A stretch of DNA of 44,422 bases, taken from positions 1-44,422 of the forward strand of contig DATKXK010000017.1 of NCBI GenBank assembly GCA_035529075.1, read 5' to 3'. Below are positions 26,192 to 33,253 of the stretch, piece after piece (position 1 is the first letter of the stretch; the number at the start of each line of letters is the position of its first letter). Source of the DNA: Acidobacteriota bacterium (GTDB taxonomy: Bacteria; Zixibacteria; MSB-5A5; GN15; FEB-12). The notes beneath the pieces were generated by a model that saw nothing but the letters and a program-made list of their open reading frames with translations, had not been told where the DNA came from and did no database searches. Both the position numbers and the translations under genes were made by a program.

Positions 26192-26603
26192 CAACAGTGA
26201 GGTAGACCTTCATATGAACACGATTGTCGGAAAGGATACGATCATAACCGGTACCCTTGATATCAAGGGAGCCTTGCGCGTCGACGGCACGGTCAAGGGC
26301 AAGATTATTTGCTCCGACTGCGTGACGTTGGGTGCGACCGGTCACGTCGAGGCTGACATCGAGGCTAATACCGCCATTGTGGCCGGACACATGGTCGGGA
26401 ATATCCAGACGTCCGAGAAGATCGAGTTGCAGGCCAAGTGCGAAATGGATGGCGACATTCAGACCAAGTCACTGGTGATCGAACAGGGGGCGGTCTTTTG
26501 CGGCGCCTGCAACATGAAGGACTCAAAGCCGGACCTGGGGTTCCTTCCCAAGCCGGCCGAGCAGCCCGAGCCGCTTGTGACGAGCAAGAAGAATCTGGAG
26601 TAA
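26178..26603 (+). CDS. Bactofilin family cytoskeletal protein
   Basis: A 141-residue protein with the bactofilin (DUF583) beta-helical core. Repeated six-residue turns run from about residue 17 to 110, for example VGKDTIITGTLDIKGALRVD and GHVEADIEANTAIVAG. A Pro/Glu-rich unstructured tail follows. Bactofilins polymerise without nucleotide and often recruit M23 peptidases or ParAB-associated machinery; the 14-nt overlap with an M23 gene fits. Two Cys residues (GKIICSDC) occur early in the core. It is the last gene before the oriC-like region. Confidence 0.95.
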   Translation: MKKNNNSEVDLHMNTIVGKDTIITGTLDIKGALRVDGTVKGKIICSDCVTLGATGHVEADIEANTAIVAGHMVGNIQTSEKIELQAKCEMDGDIQTKSLVIEQGAVFCGACNMKDSKPDLGFLPKPAEQPEPLVTSKKNLE

Positions 26604-26721
26604 TCCACAGTCTTTGCCGCTCTGTGGAAAAACCCGGGCCATTGTGGATAATAGCACAACTGTTTGTGCGGTCAAATCTTACGTGATTCGCATCCAAGAC
26701 TGACCGGGTCGCTTATCCACA
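26601..26721. other. Cluster of four DnaA-box-like 9-mers
   Basis: Two perfect TTATCCACA boxes: 26643-26651 on the minus strand and 26713-26721 on the plus strand. Two have one mismatch: TAATCCACA at 26601-26609 (plus) and TTTTCCACA at 26623-26631 (minus). Orientation is + - - +, and boxes 1 and 2 form an inverted repeat. Confidence 0.8.
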
Positions 26722-27034
26722 TTCTCTCGTCCTGGTTAACTTTTTGTTCTGAAAAACGTTAGCAAGGCTGTGTTGATTGTTGAATTCCGTGCTGCCCCCT
26801 AAGTTGCTGTCTTACAGACAAATACGACAGCCGGATGGCTGTTCGGCGGTGGTCGCTCGTCCTCGGGGGCTTTTTAGCGGTCACGGCTGATGCTCGGCTT
26901 TGGAGCTTGCGCTCGGACGGCCTGCGTTAATATATTTACAGTCAATGAGATAGCAGGCTGTCTCGGGGCGTCAACGGATCCTGATAACATTTACTGCGCC
27001 CGAACAGCCGGCGAGTGATTCATCGGAGGATTTG
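26604..27034. other. oriC: Candidate replication origin (oriC), 431-bp intergenic region
   Basis: This is the longest gap in the rpmH-to-moxR block and holds no plausible gene. It contains the DnaA-box cluster, then a locally AT-rich stretch after the last box (about 26735-26762), a 6-bp hairpin ACAGCC-GGAT-GGCTGT (26827-26842), and an AT-rich patch GTTAATATATTTAC (26927-26940). parS sites and parAB lie 1.2-5.5 kb away. The moxR Shine-Dalgarno GGAGG is at its right end. Origins commonly sit near mnmG/rsmG/parAB. The all-plus orientation of the genes on the left means they would be transcribed toward the origin, which is a caution. Confidence 0.65.
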
Positions 27035-28048
27035 ATGTCATCTGTCGATTCCAGGTCTGACCTGAGTGCCGTCGAAGAGCTGCACGAGGTGTATCGCCAA
27101 ATCAAGCAGGAAATCGCCAAGGTCATAATCGGCCAGGAGAAGGTCATCGAGCAATTGCTCATCTCCCTGTTGTCGTCCGGTCACTGTCTCCTGATCGGAG
27201 TCCCGGGTCTGGCCAAGACGTTGCTGATATCGACCCTGGCCCGGATTCTCAATCTCGAGTTCAATCGCATACAGTTTACGCCGGATCTGATGCCGTCGGA
27301 TATCACCGGCACGGAAATCATCGAGGAGGACCACGCCAGCGGCAAGCGTCACTTTCGCTTTGTCAAGGGTCCGGTTTTCGCCAACATTATTCTGGCCGAC
27401 GAGATCAACCGAACGCCTCCCAAGACGCAGGCGGCGCTCCTTCAGGCTATGCAGGAGCACGAGGTAACCGCGGCGGGCCAGACGTACAAGCTGGACGAAC
27501 CGTTTTTTGTGCTGGCAACGCAGAATCCGATCGAGCAGGAAGGTACCTACCCCTTGCCGGAGGCGCAACTGGATCGCTTCATGTTTGATGTCATGGTTGA
27601 CTATCCGGCTCCGAATGAAGAGCGCGAGATTGTCAAGACGACAACCGCCGTGCAGTCCTATGACCTGGACCGGGTGCTCTCGGCGGATCAGATCGTGCGG
27701 TTTCAGGAGCTTGTTCGACGGGTGCCCGTTTCGGATCACCTGGTGGAGTACGCGGTCAATCTCGTTCGCACCACCCGACCCCACGATCCGGCCGCCCCTG
27801 AATTCGTAAAGAACTGGGTCAACTGGGGTGCCGGCCCGAGAGCCTCTCAGTATCTTATCCTTGCCGCCAAGACGCGCGCTATCCTCGACGGCCGCCCGAC
27901 GCCGGGCCCTGACGACGTCCGTTTTGCCGCTTACCCCGTTCTTCGCCACCGCATCGTCACTTCGTTTAACGCCGAGGCCGACGGTGTGGACAGCATGGAG
28001 TTAATTCGCCGCATCCTTGATGCCATCAGCGTGCCGACCGCCGCATGA
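27035..28048 (+). CDS. MoxR family AAA+ ATPase
   Basis: A 337-residue AAA_3/MoxR ATPase. Walker A is GVPGLAKT, Walker B is ILADEINR followed by PPKTQAALLQAMQEHEVT, and the AAA lid domain closes the C terminus. MoxR proteins act as chaperone-like ATPases with von Willebrand-A partners; the DUF58 gene two positions downstream is the expected partner. The ATG at 27035 has GGAGG 5 nt upstream. It is the first gene right of the oriC-like region. Confidence 0.95.
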   Translation: MSSVDSRSDLSAVEELHEVYRQIKQEIAKVIIGQEKVIEQLLISLLSSGHCLLIGVPGLAKTLLISTLARILNLEFNRIQFTPDLMPSDITGTEIIEEDHASGKRHFRFVKGPVFANIILADEINRTPPKTQAALLQAMQEHEVTAAGQTYKLDEPFFVLATQNPIEQEGTYPLPEAQLDRFMFDVMVDYPAPNEEREIVKTTTAVQSYDLDRVLSADQIVRFQELVRRVPVSDHLVEYAVNLVRTTRPHDPAAPEFVKNWVNWGAGPRASQYLILAAKTRAILDGRPTPGPDDVRFAAYPVLRHRIVTSFNAEADGVDSMELIRRILDAISVPTAA

Positions 28049-28087
28049 GTCGAGGCAAGGCATTCAGAAGCGGCATTCAAGTTCAGG

Positions 28088-28741
28088 ATGGAAAGCGAGG
28101 CCATGATTAACGGGTTACGTCTTGCAGCTCTTCCCGGCTACGCCAGGTTGTTCGTAGCCTTGTTCACGGCCCTTGTGTTGTGTGTTGTACTTTCGGCGGT
28201 GTGGCTGTTCATGGCCGACGAGGGACGGGAGGGATGGAATTGTTATCGGGCTGACACGACCGAAGTAGATGAGGCGGAGATCGCCGACGACATAGACGAG
28301 ATCGAGTCCGACAGTGCCTCCGTGCGGGCGCCGATCTGGGATACGGAACATGCCGGTGAGGACCAGCCGTTCGACAGCTCTGAACTTCAGGCCGTGCTTG
28401 AATATGCGACCTTACCCGAGGCCGATGAGTCGGACGAAGGCGGAGAAAACGCAGTGATGGACGATGTCCGCCTTGCTCACGCGCGTGCCGGTCGTCTGAC
28501 CCTGCTGTTTTTCGGTGTTGGCCTGGTCTATCTGTTTTCATCGGCCGGCGCCGGGACCAAGAAAGTCGTGTACTGGGTTTTCGGCCTGTCCATCCCGGTG
28601 TACGCCGCAGGACTGAGCGCCCGGCAGGTTCACTGGATATTCGACGCCGCGCTCGCGGTGAGCGGCGCCGCGATTCTCCTGGTCATTCTGTATATGGCAG
28701 TGCGCATCTTCAGGGATCTCGCCTCAAAGGGCGCGATGTAG
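28088..28741 (+). CDS. Unknown membrane protein between moxR and the DUF58 gene
   Basis: I do not recognise a family for this 217-residue protein. One membrane segment lies at about residues 17-43. A ~90-residue acidic, poorly ordered extracytoplasmic or cytoplasmic region (rich in Asp, Glu and Ser) follows. Three more membrane segments (about 139-152, 160-178 and 187-208) precede a short basic tail. The start may be ATG 28088 or ATG 28103 (MINGLRL), the latter with GAGG close by; neither has an ideal Shine-Dalgarno. Its place in the operon suggests it anchors or regulates the MoxR/DUF58 pair (inference). Confidence 0.75.
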   Translation: MESEAMINGLRLAALPGYARLFVALFTALVLCVVLSAVWLFMADEGREGWNCYRADTTEVDEAEIADDIDEIESDSASVRAPIWDTEHAGEDQPFDSSELQAVLEYATLPEADESDEGGENAVMDDVRLAHARAGRLTLLFFGVGLVYLFSSAGAGTKKVVYWVFGLSIPVYAAGLSARQVHWIFDAALAVSGAAILLVILYMAVRIFRDLASKGAM

Positions 28742-28743
28742 CC

Positions 28744-29643
28744 ATGCCGGCCGATTACCGCCAATACCTGCAGCCGGAGACGGTTTCCAAACTCAAGGGG
28801 ATGGAACTGCGCGCCCGGATGGTCGTGGAAGGCTTCATCGCCGGTCTGCACAAGTCACCGTACCACGGGTTTTCCGTCGAGTTTGCCGACTACCGCCAGT
28901 ACATGCCGGGCGACAACATCCGGGATATCGACTGGAAGGTCTACGCGAAAACGGACCGCCACTACATCAAGCAGTACGAGGAAGAGACCAATCTGAAAGC
29001 CTACCTGCTGCTGGATTGTTCGGCGTCGATGGCCTACCGTTCGGGGGATCGCATGGCCAAGCTCGACTACGCCGGTCTGGTTTGCGGCGCCCTGTCGTAC
29101 ATGATGCTTCGCCAGCGCGACGCGGTGGGGCTGGTCACGTTTGATGAGCGCATCCGTCGCTACATCCCTCCCCGGTCGAAATCCGGCCACCTGCACGTGC
29201 TGCTGAGCGAAGTGGCCAACCAGCGGCCGACCGATCGGACGAACGTGGCCGCCGCCCTGCACGAAATGGCTGAACGCATCAAGCGGCGCGGGCTCGTGAT
29301 TGTCCTGTCTGATCTGCTTGACGACGCCGGGGAGATCATCTCGGGGCTCAGGCATTTCCGGTACAACCGGCACGAGGTCATCGTTTTTCACATCCTCGAT
29401 CCTCGTGAACGCGATTTCAGGTTCGGCGGCGAAGCCGTCTTCAGGGACATGGAAACCGGTGAGGAACTGTCGACCTCGCCGTACCAGATCAGGAAACACT
29501 ACGCCCGTCGGGTCAGGGAGTTCACGGACGAAATCGCCGGCGCCTGCCGGCAGTCGAACATCGACTTTCACCCCATCGACACGGGCACGCCGTTCGACAA
29601 GGCGCTGTATGCGTTTCTGGCCAAACGGGAGCGGTTGTACTGA
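28744..29643 (+). CDS. DUF58 domain protein with a von Willebrand A-like fold
   Basis: A 299-residue soluble protein. The DUF58 signature FADYRQYMPGDNIRDIDWKV is at about residues 46-65. A MIDAS-like DCSAS motif (LLLDCSASM) occurs near residue 90. These proteins pair with MoxR ATPases in Bat-like operons. No transmembrane segment is visible, unlike many DUF58 proteins, and the neighbouring membrane protein could supply it. The start follows the previous stop by 2 nt. It is convergent with the flavodiiron gene, with no obvious terminator in the 47-bp gap. Confidence 0.93.
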   Translation: MPADYRQYLQPETVSKLKGMELRARMVVEGFIAGLHKSPYHGFSVEFADYRQYMPGDNIRDIDWKVYAKTDRHYIKQYEEETNLKAYLLLDCSASMAYRSGDRMAKLDYAGLVCGALSYMMLRQRDAVGLVTFDERIRRYIPPRSKSGHLHVLLSEVANQRPTDRTNVAAALHEMAERIKRRGLVIVLSDLLDDAGEIISGLRHFRYNRHEVIVFHILDPRERDFRFGGEAVFRDMETGEELSTSPYQIRKHYARRVREFTDEIAGACRQSNIDFHPIDTGTPFDKALYAFLAKRERLY

Positions 29644-29690
29644 GGCCCCGTTCTCCCGCGACTACGGTACGTGATCAATGAACGCTGTGT

Positions 29691-30881
29691 CTACTTGCCT
29701 TCCGTGAAGAACTGCGCCACCCTGGAAGCATACTCGGACAGTGCCGCCATGTCGTCTTCCGAGGGGACCAGGCGCGCCCGGTAGTTCTCTTCGAACACCT
29801 TTAGTTTCAGCCCGGCCAGCCGCTCGGCGACGAGCTTTATTCCCTCGCCTCCCCAGCCGTACGAGCCGATGACGGCGGCCTTCTTGCCGGTGCGGTCAAC
29901 CGTCGAGAACAGGTTAAGCAGGTCCCAGGTCGGTTTGACGGCGTCGCCGTTGAACGTCGGCGTGCCGATCACGACCGCCCTGCTCGCTTCAATCATGTCG
30001 CGGGCATCATCGGCCGGGCAGGTCGTCAGGTCCGCCAGCGAGATCTCAAACCCGTGCTTTTGCAGATGGTCGGCCATGGTCTCGGCCAGCCGCCCGGTAT
30101 TACCATAATTGGAGGCGTAGAACACCGCCACGCGGTTGCCTCCCGAGGCTCTGTCCGCGCTCCACTGGCGGTACTTCTCGATGTACCGGCGCGCGTCCGT
30201 GCGGTACACCGGGCCGTGCGACGCGGCCAGGATGCCTGCGTCCAGCCCGTCGAGCTTGGCCAGGTTCCGGCGCACGAAGCCGGAGAACGGCCGCATGATG
30301 ACGTCCCAGTAGTAGTGTACCTCGTGATCGAGGTCGACCGAGAGCTCGTCGGCGAAAATTGAATCGGCCGCGACGTGCGCCGCAAAGCCGTCGTTGGAAA
30401 ACAGGACGCCGTCTTCGGCCAGGAATTCCATCATCGTATCCGGCCAGTGCATGTACGGCATGGTCTTGAAACGAAGCGTCTTGCCCTCGAGGTCGATGAC
30501 GTGATCGTCCTTCACGCCCGTGACGTCGGCCTCGGCGTTAATGATGTTTTGCACAAACGGTACGGCCGGCGCCGCGCAGATGAGCTTGATGTCCGGGTTT
30601 TCCCCCAGCAGCGCCAAGACGGCCCCGGAATGGTCCGGCTCCGTGTGATTGACCACCAGGTAGTCGATCTCTTCAACCGGCACGATCTGCCGCACGTTGG
30701 CAAGAAAGTCGTCGGCAAACTGCTGCTTGACCGTGTCAATGAGGGCGACCCGCCGGCCCTTTACCAGGTACGCGTTGTAAGTCGTGCCGTGTTTCGTTTC
30801 CATGACGATGTCAAACGTCCTGAGGTCGGGATCCTTCACCCCCACCCAGTAAACGTCGTCCGCAATCTGTATGGCGCTCAT
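29691..30881 (-). CDS. Flavodiiron protein (FprA-type A flavoprotein)
   Basis: A 396-residue protein with an N-terminal metallo-beta-lactamase-like diiron domain and a C-terminal flavodoxin domain. Diiron ligands are visible: HTEPDH, then His in MPYMHWPD, Asp in FSNDGF and His in ASHGPV. The FMN loop reads YASNYGNTGR. Flavodiiron proteins reduce O2 or NO to protect anaerobes, fed by rubredoxin or similar; no rubredoxin domain is fused. ATG 30881 (MSAIQIADDVYWVG) is preferred, with GGAGG 9 nt upstream, over the longer frame from 30923. A TATACT -10-like box (complement of 30913-30918) is present without a good -35. Confidence 0.95.
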   Translation of the reverse strand: MSAIQIADDVYWVGVKDPDLRTFDIVMETKHGTTYNAYLVKGRRVALIDTVKQQFADDFLANVRQIVPVEEIDYLVVNHTEPDHSGAVLALLGENPDIKLICAAPAVPFVQNIINAEADVTGVKDDHVIDLEGKTLRFKTMPYMHWPDTMMEFLAEDGVLFSNDGFAAHVAADSIFADELSVDLDHEVHYYWDVIMRPFSGFVRRNLAKLDGLDAGILAASHGPVYRTDARRYIEKYRQWSADRASGGNRVAVFYASNYGNTGRLAETMADHLQKHGFEISLADLTTCPADDARDMIEASRAVVIGTPTFNGDAVKPTWDLLNLFSTVDRTGKKAAVIGSYGWGGEGIKLVAERLAGLKLKVFEENYRARLVPSEDDMAALSEYASRVAQFFTEGK

Positions 30882-30990
30882 TGTCGTCAGCCTCCATGTC
30901 AAAAGTACGGCAAGTATAGCCAATAGTGTCAGTGAGACAGGCAGTCGGAGAGTGTAACGTCTTTCGGACCGGCCGGGTTCGCCCCTGGCA

Positions 30991-31899
30991 TCACTGCGTC
31001 AGGAACTGAACGATCAGATCAGTCGCGGCGGACTCGTCGTCGGGCAGGGGGATAACCCGAAGCTTCTCGGGGCTGGAAAGCTCGATCAGCCGCTCGTACG
31101 TCCGGTCCTCGAGGAATTGCGCGTCGGCCAGGACGAGTGAGATGCTGGCGGCCGGCCTGATATCGTCCAGCTTGCGGTACGGCACCGCGTAGCTGGAGCG
31201 GATTTCGTACCACCACCAGAAGATGGAGCGGAAGAAGGGCAGCCAGAGCATATTGCGCTCGCTTCTATAGACATCGATCATCCGCCCGGTGGTCAGGTAA
31301 GGATTGACCGCCACCACGCGGTCGATTCTTTCTTCCTCGAGTGCCGCCAGCAGGGCGGCATCCCCTCCCAGCGACCAGCCCACGGCGCAAATCGGGCGCA
31401 CGGCTCGGTCGCGGATATCAAGGTACGCGATGATCTCCTCGAGGTCGCTGGCCTCCAACTGGCCGTCGCCGTGGTACTTTCCCCCGGACAGGCCGGATGC
31501 CCGCAGATCGAAGGTCATTACTGCAAAGCCCGAGTCCACAAGAGAACTGGCCAGGGGAAGCCCGGCCGTCCGATCCGTGCGCTCGTCATGCAGCAAAATA
31601 ACCGTACCGCGAACGGAGTCGCCGGTAAAGGCCCCGCCGGTCAGGTAGACACAGGCAAGTTTCGTCAGCCCGTCGGCCTCCACGTGAAACGTGTCGACCC
31701 GAAGCCCGGCCGCGAGAAACGGTTCGGCGTCGTTGACGGCCAGTGAGTCCGGGTTGAAATCGCCGATGTTGTCGCGCCCCATCACCACCTTGGTTCGGTT
31801 CAGCGGGTAGATGACAAGGCCAGTCAGCAGGATACCTACCACGAGCAGGAACACAACAACCTGAACAATGTCCTTTACGGTCTGGGATTTCTTGGCCAT
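30991..31899 (-). CDS. Membrane-anchored alpha/beta-hydrolase-fold protein lacking an obvious catalytic His
   Basis: A 302-residue protein with one N-terminal transmembrane helix (about 12-32) and an extracytoplasmic or cytosolic alpha/beta-hydrolase domain. The nucleophile elbow GWSLGG is present, as are the RASGLSGG and HDERTDR oxyanion-side segments. The likely acid is Asp in LADAQF. Where a catalytic His is expected near the C terminus the sequence reads IPLPDDES; no His occurs in the last third. It may be inactive or use an unusual triad. The start is ATG 31899, 25 nt from a good promoter. Confidence 0.8.
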   Translation of the reverse strand: MAKKSQTVKDIVQVVVFLLVVGILLTGLVIYPLNRTKVVMGRDNIGDFNPDSLAVNDAEPFLAAGLRVDTFHVEADGLTKLACVYLTGGAFTGDSVRGTVILLHDERTDRTAGLPLASSLVDSGFAVMTFDLRASGLSGGKYHGDGQLEASDLEEIIAYLDIRDRAVRPICAVGWSLGGDAALLAALEEERIDRVVAVNPYLTTGRMIDVYRSERNMLWLPFFRSIFWWWYEIRSSYAVPYRKLDDIRPAASISLVLADAQFLEDRTYERLIELSSPEKLRVIPLPDDESAATDLIVQFLTQ

Positions 31900-31930
31900 C
31901 GGCTCATCCGACTCCGTGAGTCAAGCGGTC

Positions 31931-31958
31931 ATATTACGTAGTCGCAACGTCAAGTCAA
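31931..31958 (-). promoter_or_regulatory. Sigma-70-like promoter of the alpha/beta-hydrolase gene
   Basis: On the minus strand, TTGACT (complement of 31953-31958), a 16-bp spacer and TAATAT (complement of 31931-31936). The predicted start is near 31924. Confidence 0.6.
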
Positions 31959-32170
31959 CCTCAAAATGCACCGGTCGACAAGTCGGGCAGCCCAAATCAC
32001 CGGCCGCCGGCACTTTTGAGCAGCGTTTCGGTCCGGCGTGTCGCAGGAGACCGCCCCACGCGCGTCGGCAGGAAGACTCCGAATCTACAGACCGATCTTC
32101 CGATTCAGCTCCCCTGGCTCGAGACCCGATACGCGCATATGGCCGTCCTGTTCGGTTAGCTGTAGGTTCG

Positions 32171-32206
32171 CGTGCTCCCATGTCGAAATCGGGACACGGG
32201 AGCACG
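32171..32206. repeat. Inverted repeat A (first copy)
   Basis: Arms CGTGCTCCC (32171-32179) and GGGAGCACG (32198-32206). An inner TGTC/GACA pair follows after one mismatch, with loop GAAATCGG. The same arms recur 135 bp to the right. Confidence 0.75.
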
Positions 32207-32305
32207 AGAGCAAGGAACCGCCAGAGCAGCGCAACTGCCTGAAGGTAGACATTTTAACAAGTTCCAGCGGTCGACACGGAGCTGGATTTGCCGGTAATTG
32301 GGTGC

Positions 32306-32342
32306 CGTGCTCCCGATTTTTAAGATCAATTCCGGGAGCACG
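32306..32342. repeat. Inverted repeat A (second copy)
   Basis: Arms CGTGCTCCCG (32306-32315) and CGGGAGCACG (32333-32342), a perfect 10-bp stem with an AT-rich 17-nt loop. It shares its arms with the copy at 32171-32206. Confidence 0.75.
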
Positions 32343-32479
32343 CAGCCGGGAGCTGCCGCAGCGGTCAGCCGGGCAAAGGCTGCCAGAGGGGACAACCAAC
32401 TGCATGCGGTCTGGCGGCTTTGGGCCCTGGCGGGCGGTTTGCGCATCCAGGGCCGGCGGGGCATAATCGGGTGCCGATT

Positions 32480-32534
32480 TTGTGAACGCCGGTGCACCGG
32501 CAACGGCGGCTGTCGCCGGCCCCCCTGTTCACAA
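32480..32534. other. Nested inverted repeats able to form a three-way junction
   Basis: Outer arms TTGTGAAC (32480-32487) and GTTCACAA (32527-32534) enclose a perfect 14-bp palindrome GCCGGTGCACCGGC (32488-32501) and a second hairpin CGGCG-GCTGT-CGCCG (32504-32518). The strand and function are unknown. Confidence 0.6.
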
Positions 32535-32609
32535 TTTGTACAATCCGTTGCACTCTGCGGCACGGTTGCGAGCAAACGCGTCGCCGACACGTCAGCCCGA
32601 CGCTTTGAG

Positions 32610-32632
32610 GTGCCGCAATCGTTCAGCGGCAC
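32610..32632. repeat. Hairpin in the non-coding tract
   Basis: GTGCCGC (32610-32616) and GCGGCAC (32626-32632), a perfect 7-bp stem with a 9-nt loop and no U-tract. Confidence 0.55.
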
Positions 32633-32872
32633 GGGTGTTGCTCTGGAGGTCTTGCGAATCGTTTCTGGCAAGAGTTCGGACCGCGCCGGTCCCGACATGG
32701 GCGTGAAAATCCACGTTTCCCTGGAGACTGGCCCGACGCCCGGCCGACGATTGCCCTGGAAGATCCTTCAGTCGAGGAAAGGTGATCGAGACAAGAGCAA
32801 CCTGCTAGTAACTTATAACTGCTCGGCAGCCGGGGAATCTCTAAATTCTTTGAGAAATCTCGATTTTTGGTA

Positions 32873-32901
32873 TTGACAATACCGGGTGTCGGGACTATAT
32901 T
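32873..32901 (+). promoter_or_regulatory. Strong sigma-70-like promoter of the surface-protein block
   Basis: TTGACA (32873-32878), a 17-bp spacer and TATATT (32896-32901): the best promoter in the window. It lies 353 bp before the next ATG, so the mRNA would have a leader of about 345 nt. Confidence 0.75.
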
Positions 32902-32907
32902 GACTCT

Positions 32908-33253
32908 CGGATGGTAGGTGGAACTTCTGCAGAGTAGTCGAGAACCTCAGACAAGGCGTGTTACGACTTTTTCGTTACTAGCCACTTTCCGACAGACTTT
33001 AGATAGTCAGTGTGAGTACTTCGATCTCGGGTTGGCAGAGGGGGCCGCTTGAGGTGTACTAGCAGGTTACTTTCTGACGTACAATTGTTAACGGTGTAAG
33101 ACCATAGTTTGATTCCGGTGCCAGGGCATCTTGTCCAACGTCCGCGTTGGCTGGATGTCAGCCGGCTGAATGTGTGGTTTGCCTTGAACCGTTCTGAGCG
33201 TCGGAGCAAGGGACAGTGACCAGCGACGTCTTAATGCGAAGAAGGAGGTACCT
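32908..33253 (+). other. Long 5' leader (about 345 nt) of the dockerin protein gene
   Basis: Between the promoter and the ATG at 33254. It contains a hairpin CCAACG-TCCG-CGTTGG (33135-33150) and a 12-bp palindrome TCAGCCGGCTGA (33158-33169), and ends in the ideal Shine-Dalgarno AAGGAGGT (33242-33249). No known riboswitch motif was recognised. The small frames inside look random. Confidence 0.5.

Larger units (their letters stand above)
31959..32872. other. Palindrome-rich tract without a convincing gene
   Basis: About 0.9 kb between divergent promoters. The frames open here (for example 32038-32466 plus, 32298-32876 plus, 32156-32698 minus) give Arg/Pro/Cys-rich low-quality translations with no recognisable motif or Shine-Dalgarno. 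The tract holds at least four strong inverted repeats, listed separately. It could be a regulatory region, structured RNA, or the remains of a mobile or decayed element. No tRNA, rRNA or known riboswitch was recognised. Confidence 0.6.

Noticed and set aside
31676-31691. Third parS-like sequence in the alpha/beta-hydrolase gene
   Set aside because: Only the right half (CACGTGAAAC) matches; five mismatches in 16 make it an unlikely ParB site without binding data.
32480-32534. Integron attC site
   Set aside because: The nested palindromes lack the conserved core (GTTRRRY / RYYYAAC) boundaries, and there is no integrase or cassette array.
32156-32876. Overlapping frames on both strands in the palindrome-rich tract (32298-32876 plus, 32156-32698 minus)
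   Set aside because: Low-complexity Arg/Pro/Cys-rich translations, no Shine-Dalgarno, no motif; they cross strong hairpins and partly the next promoter.
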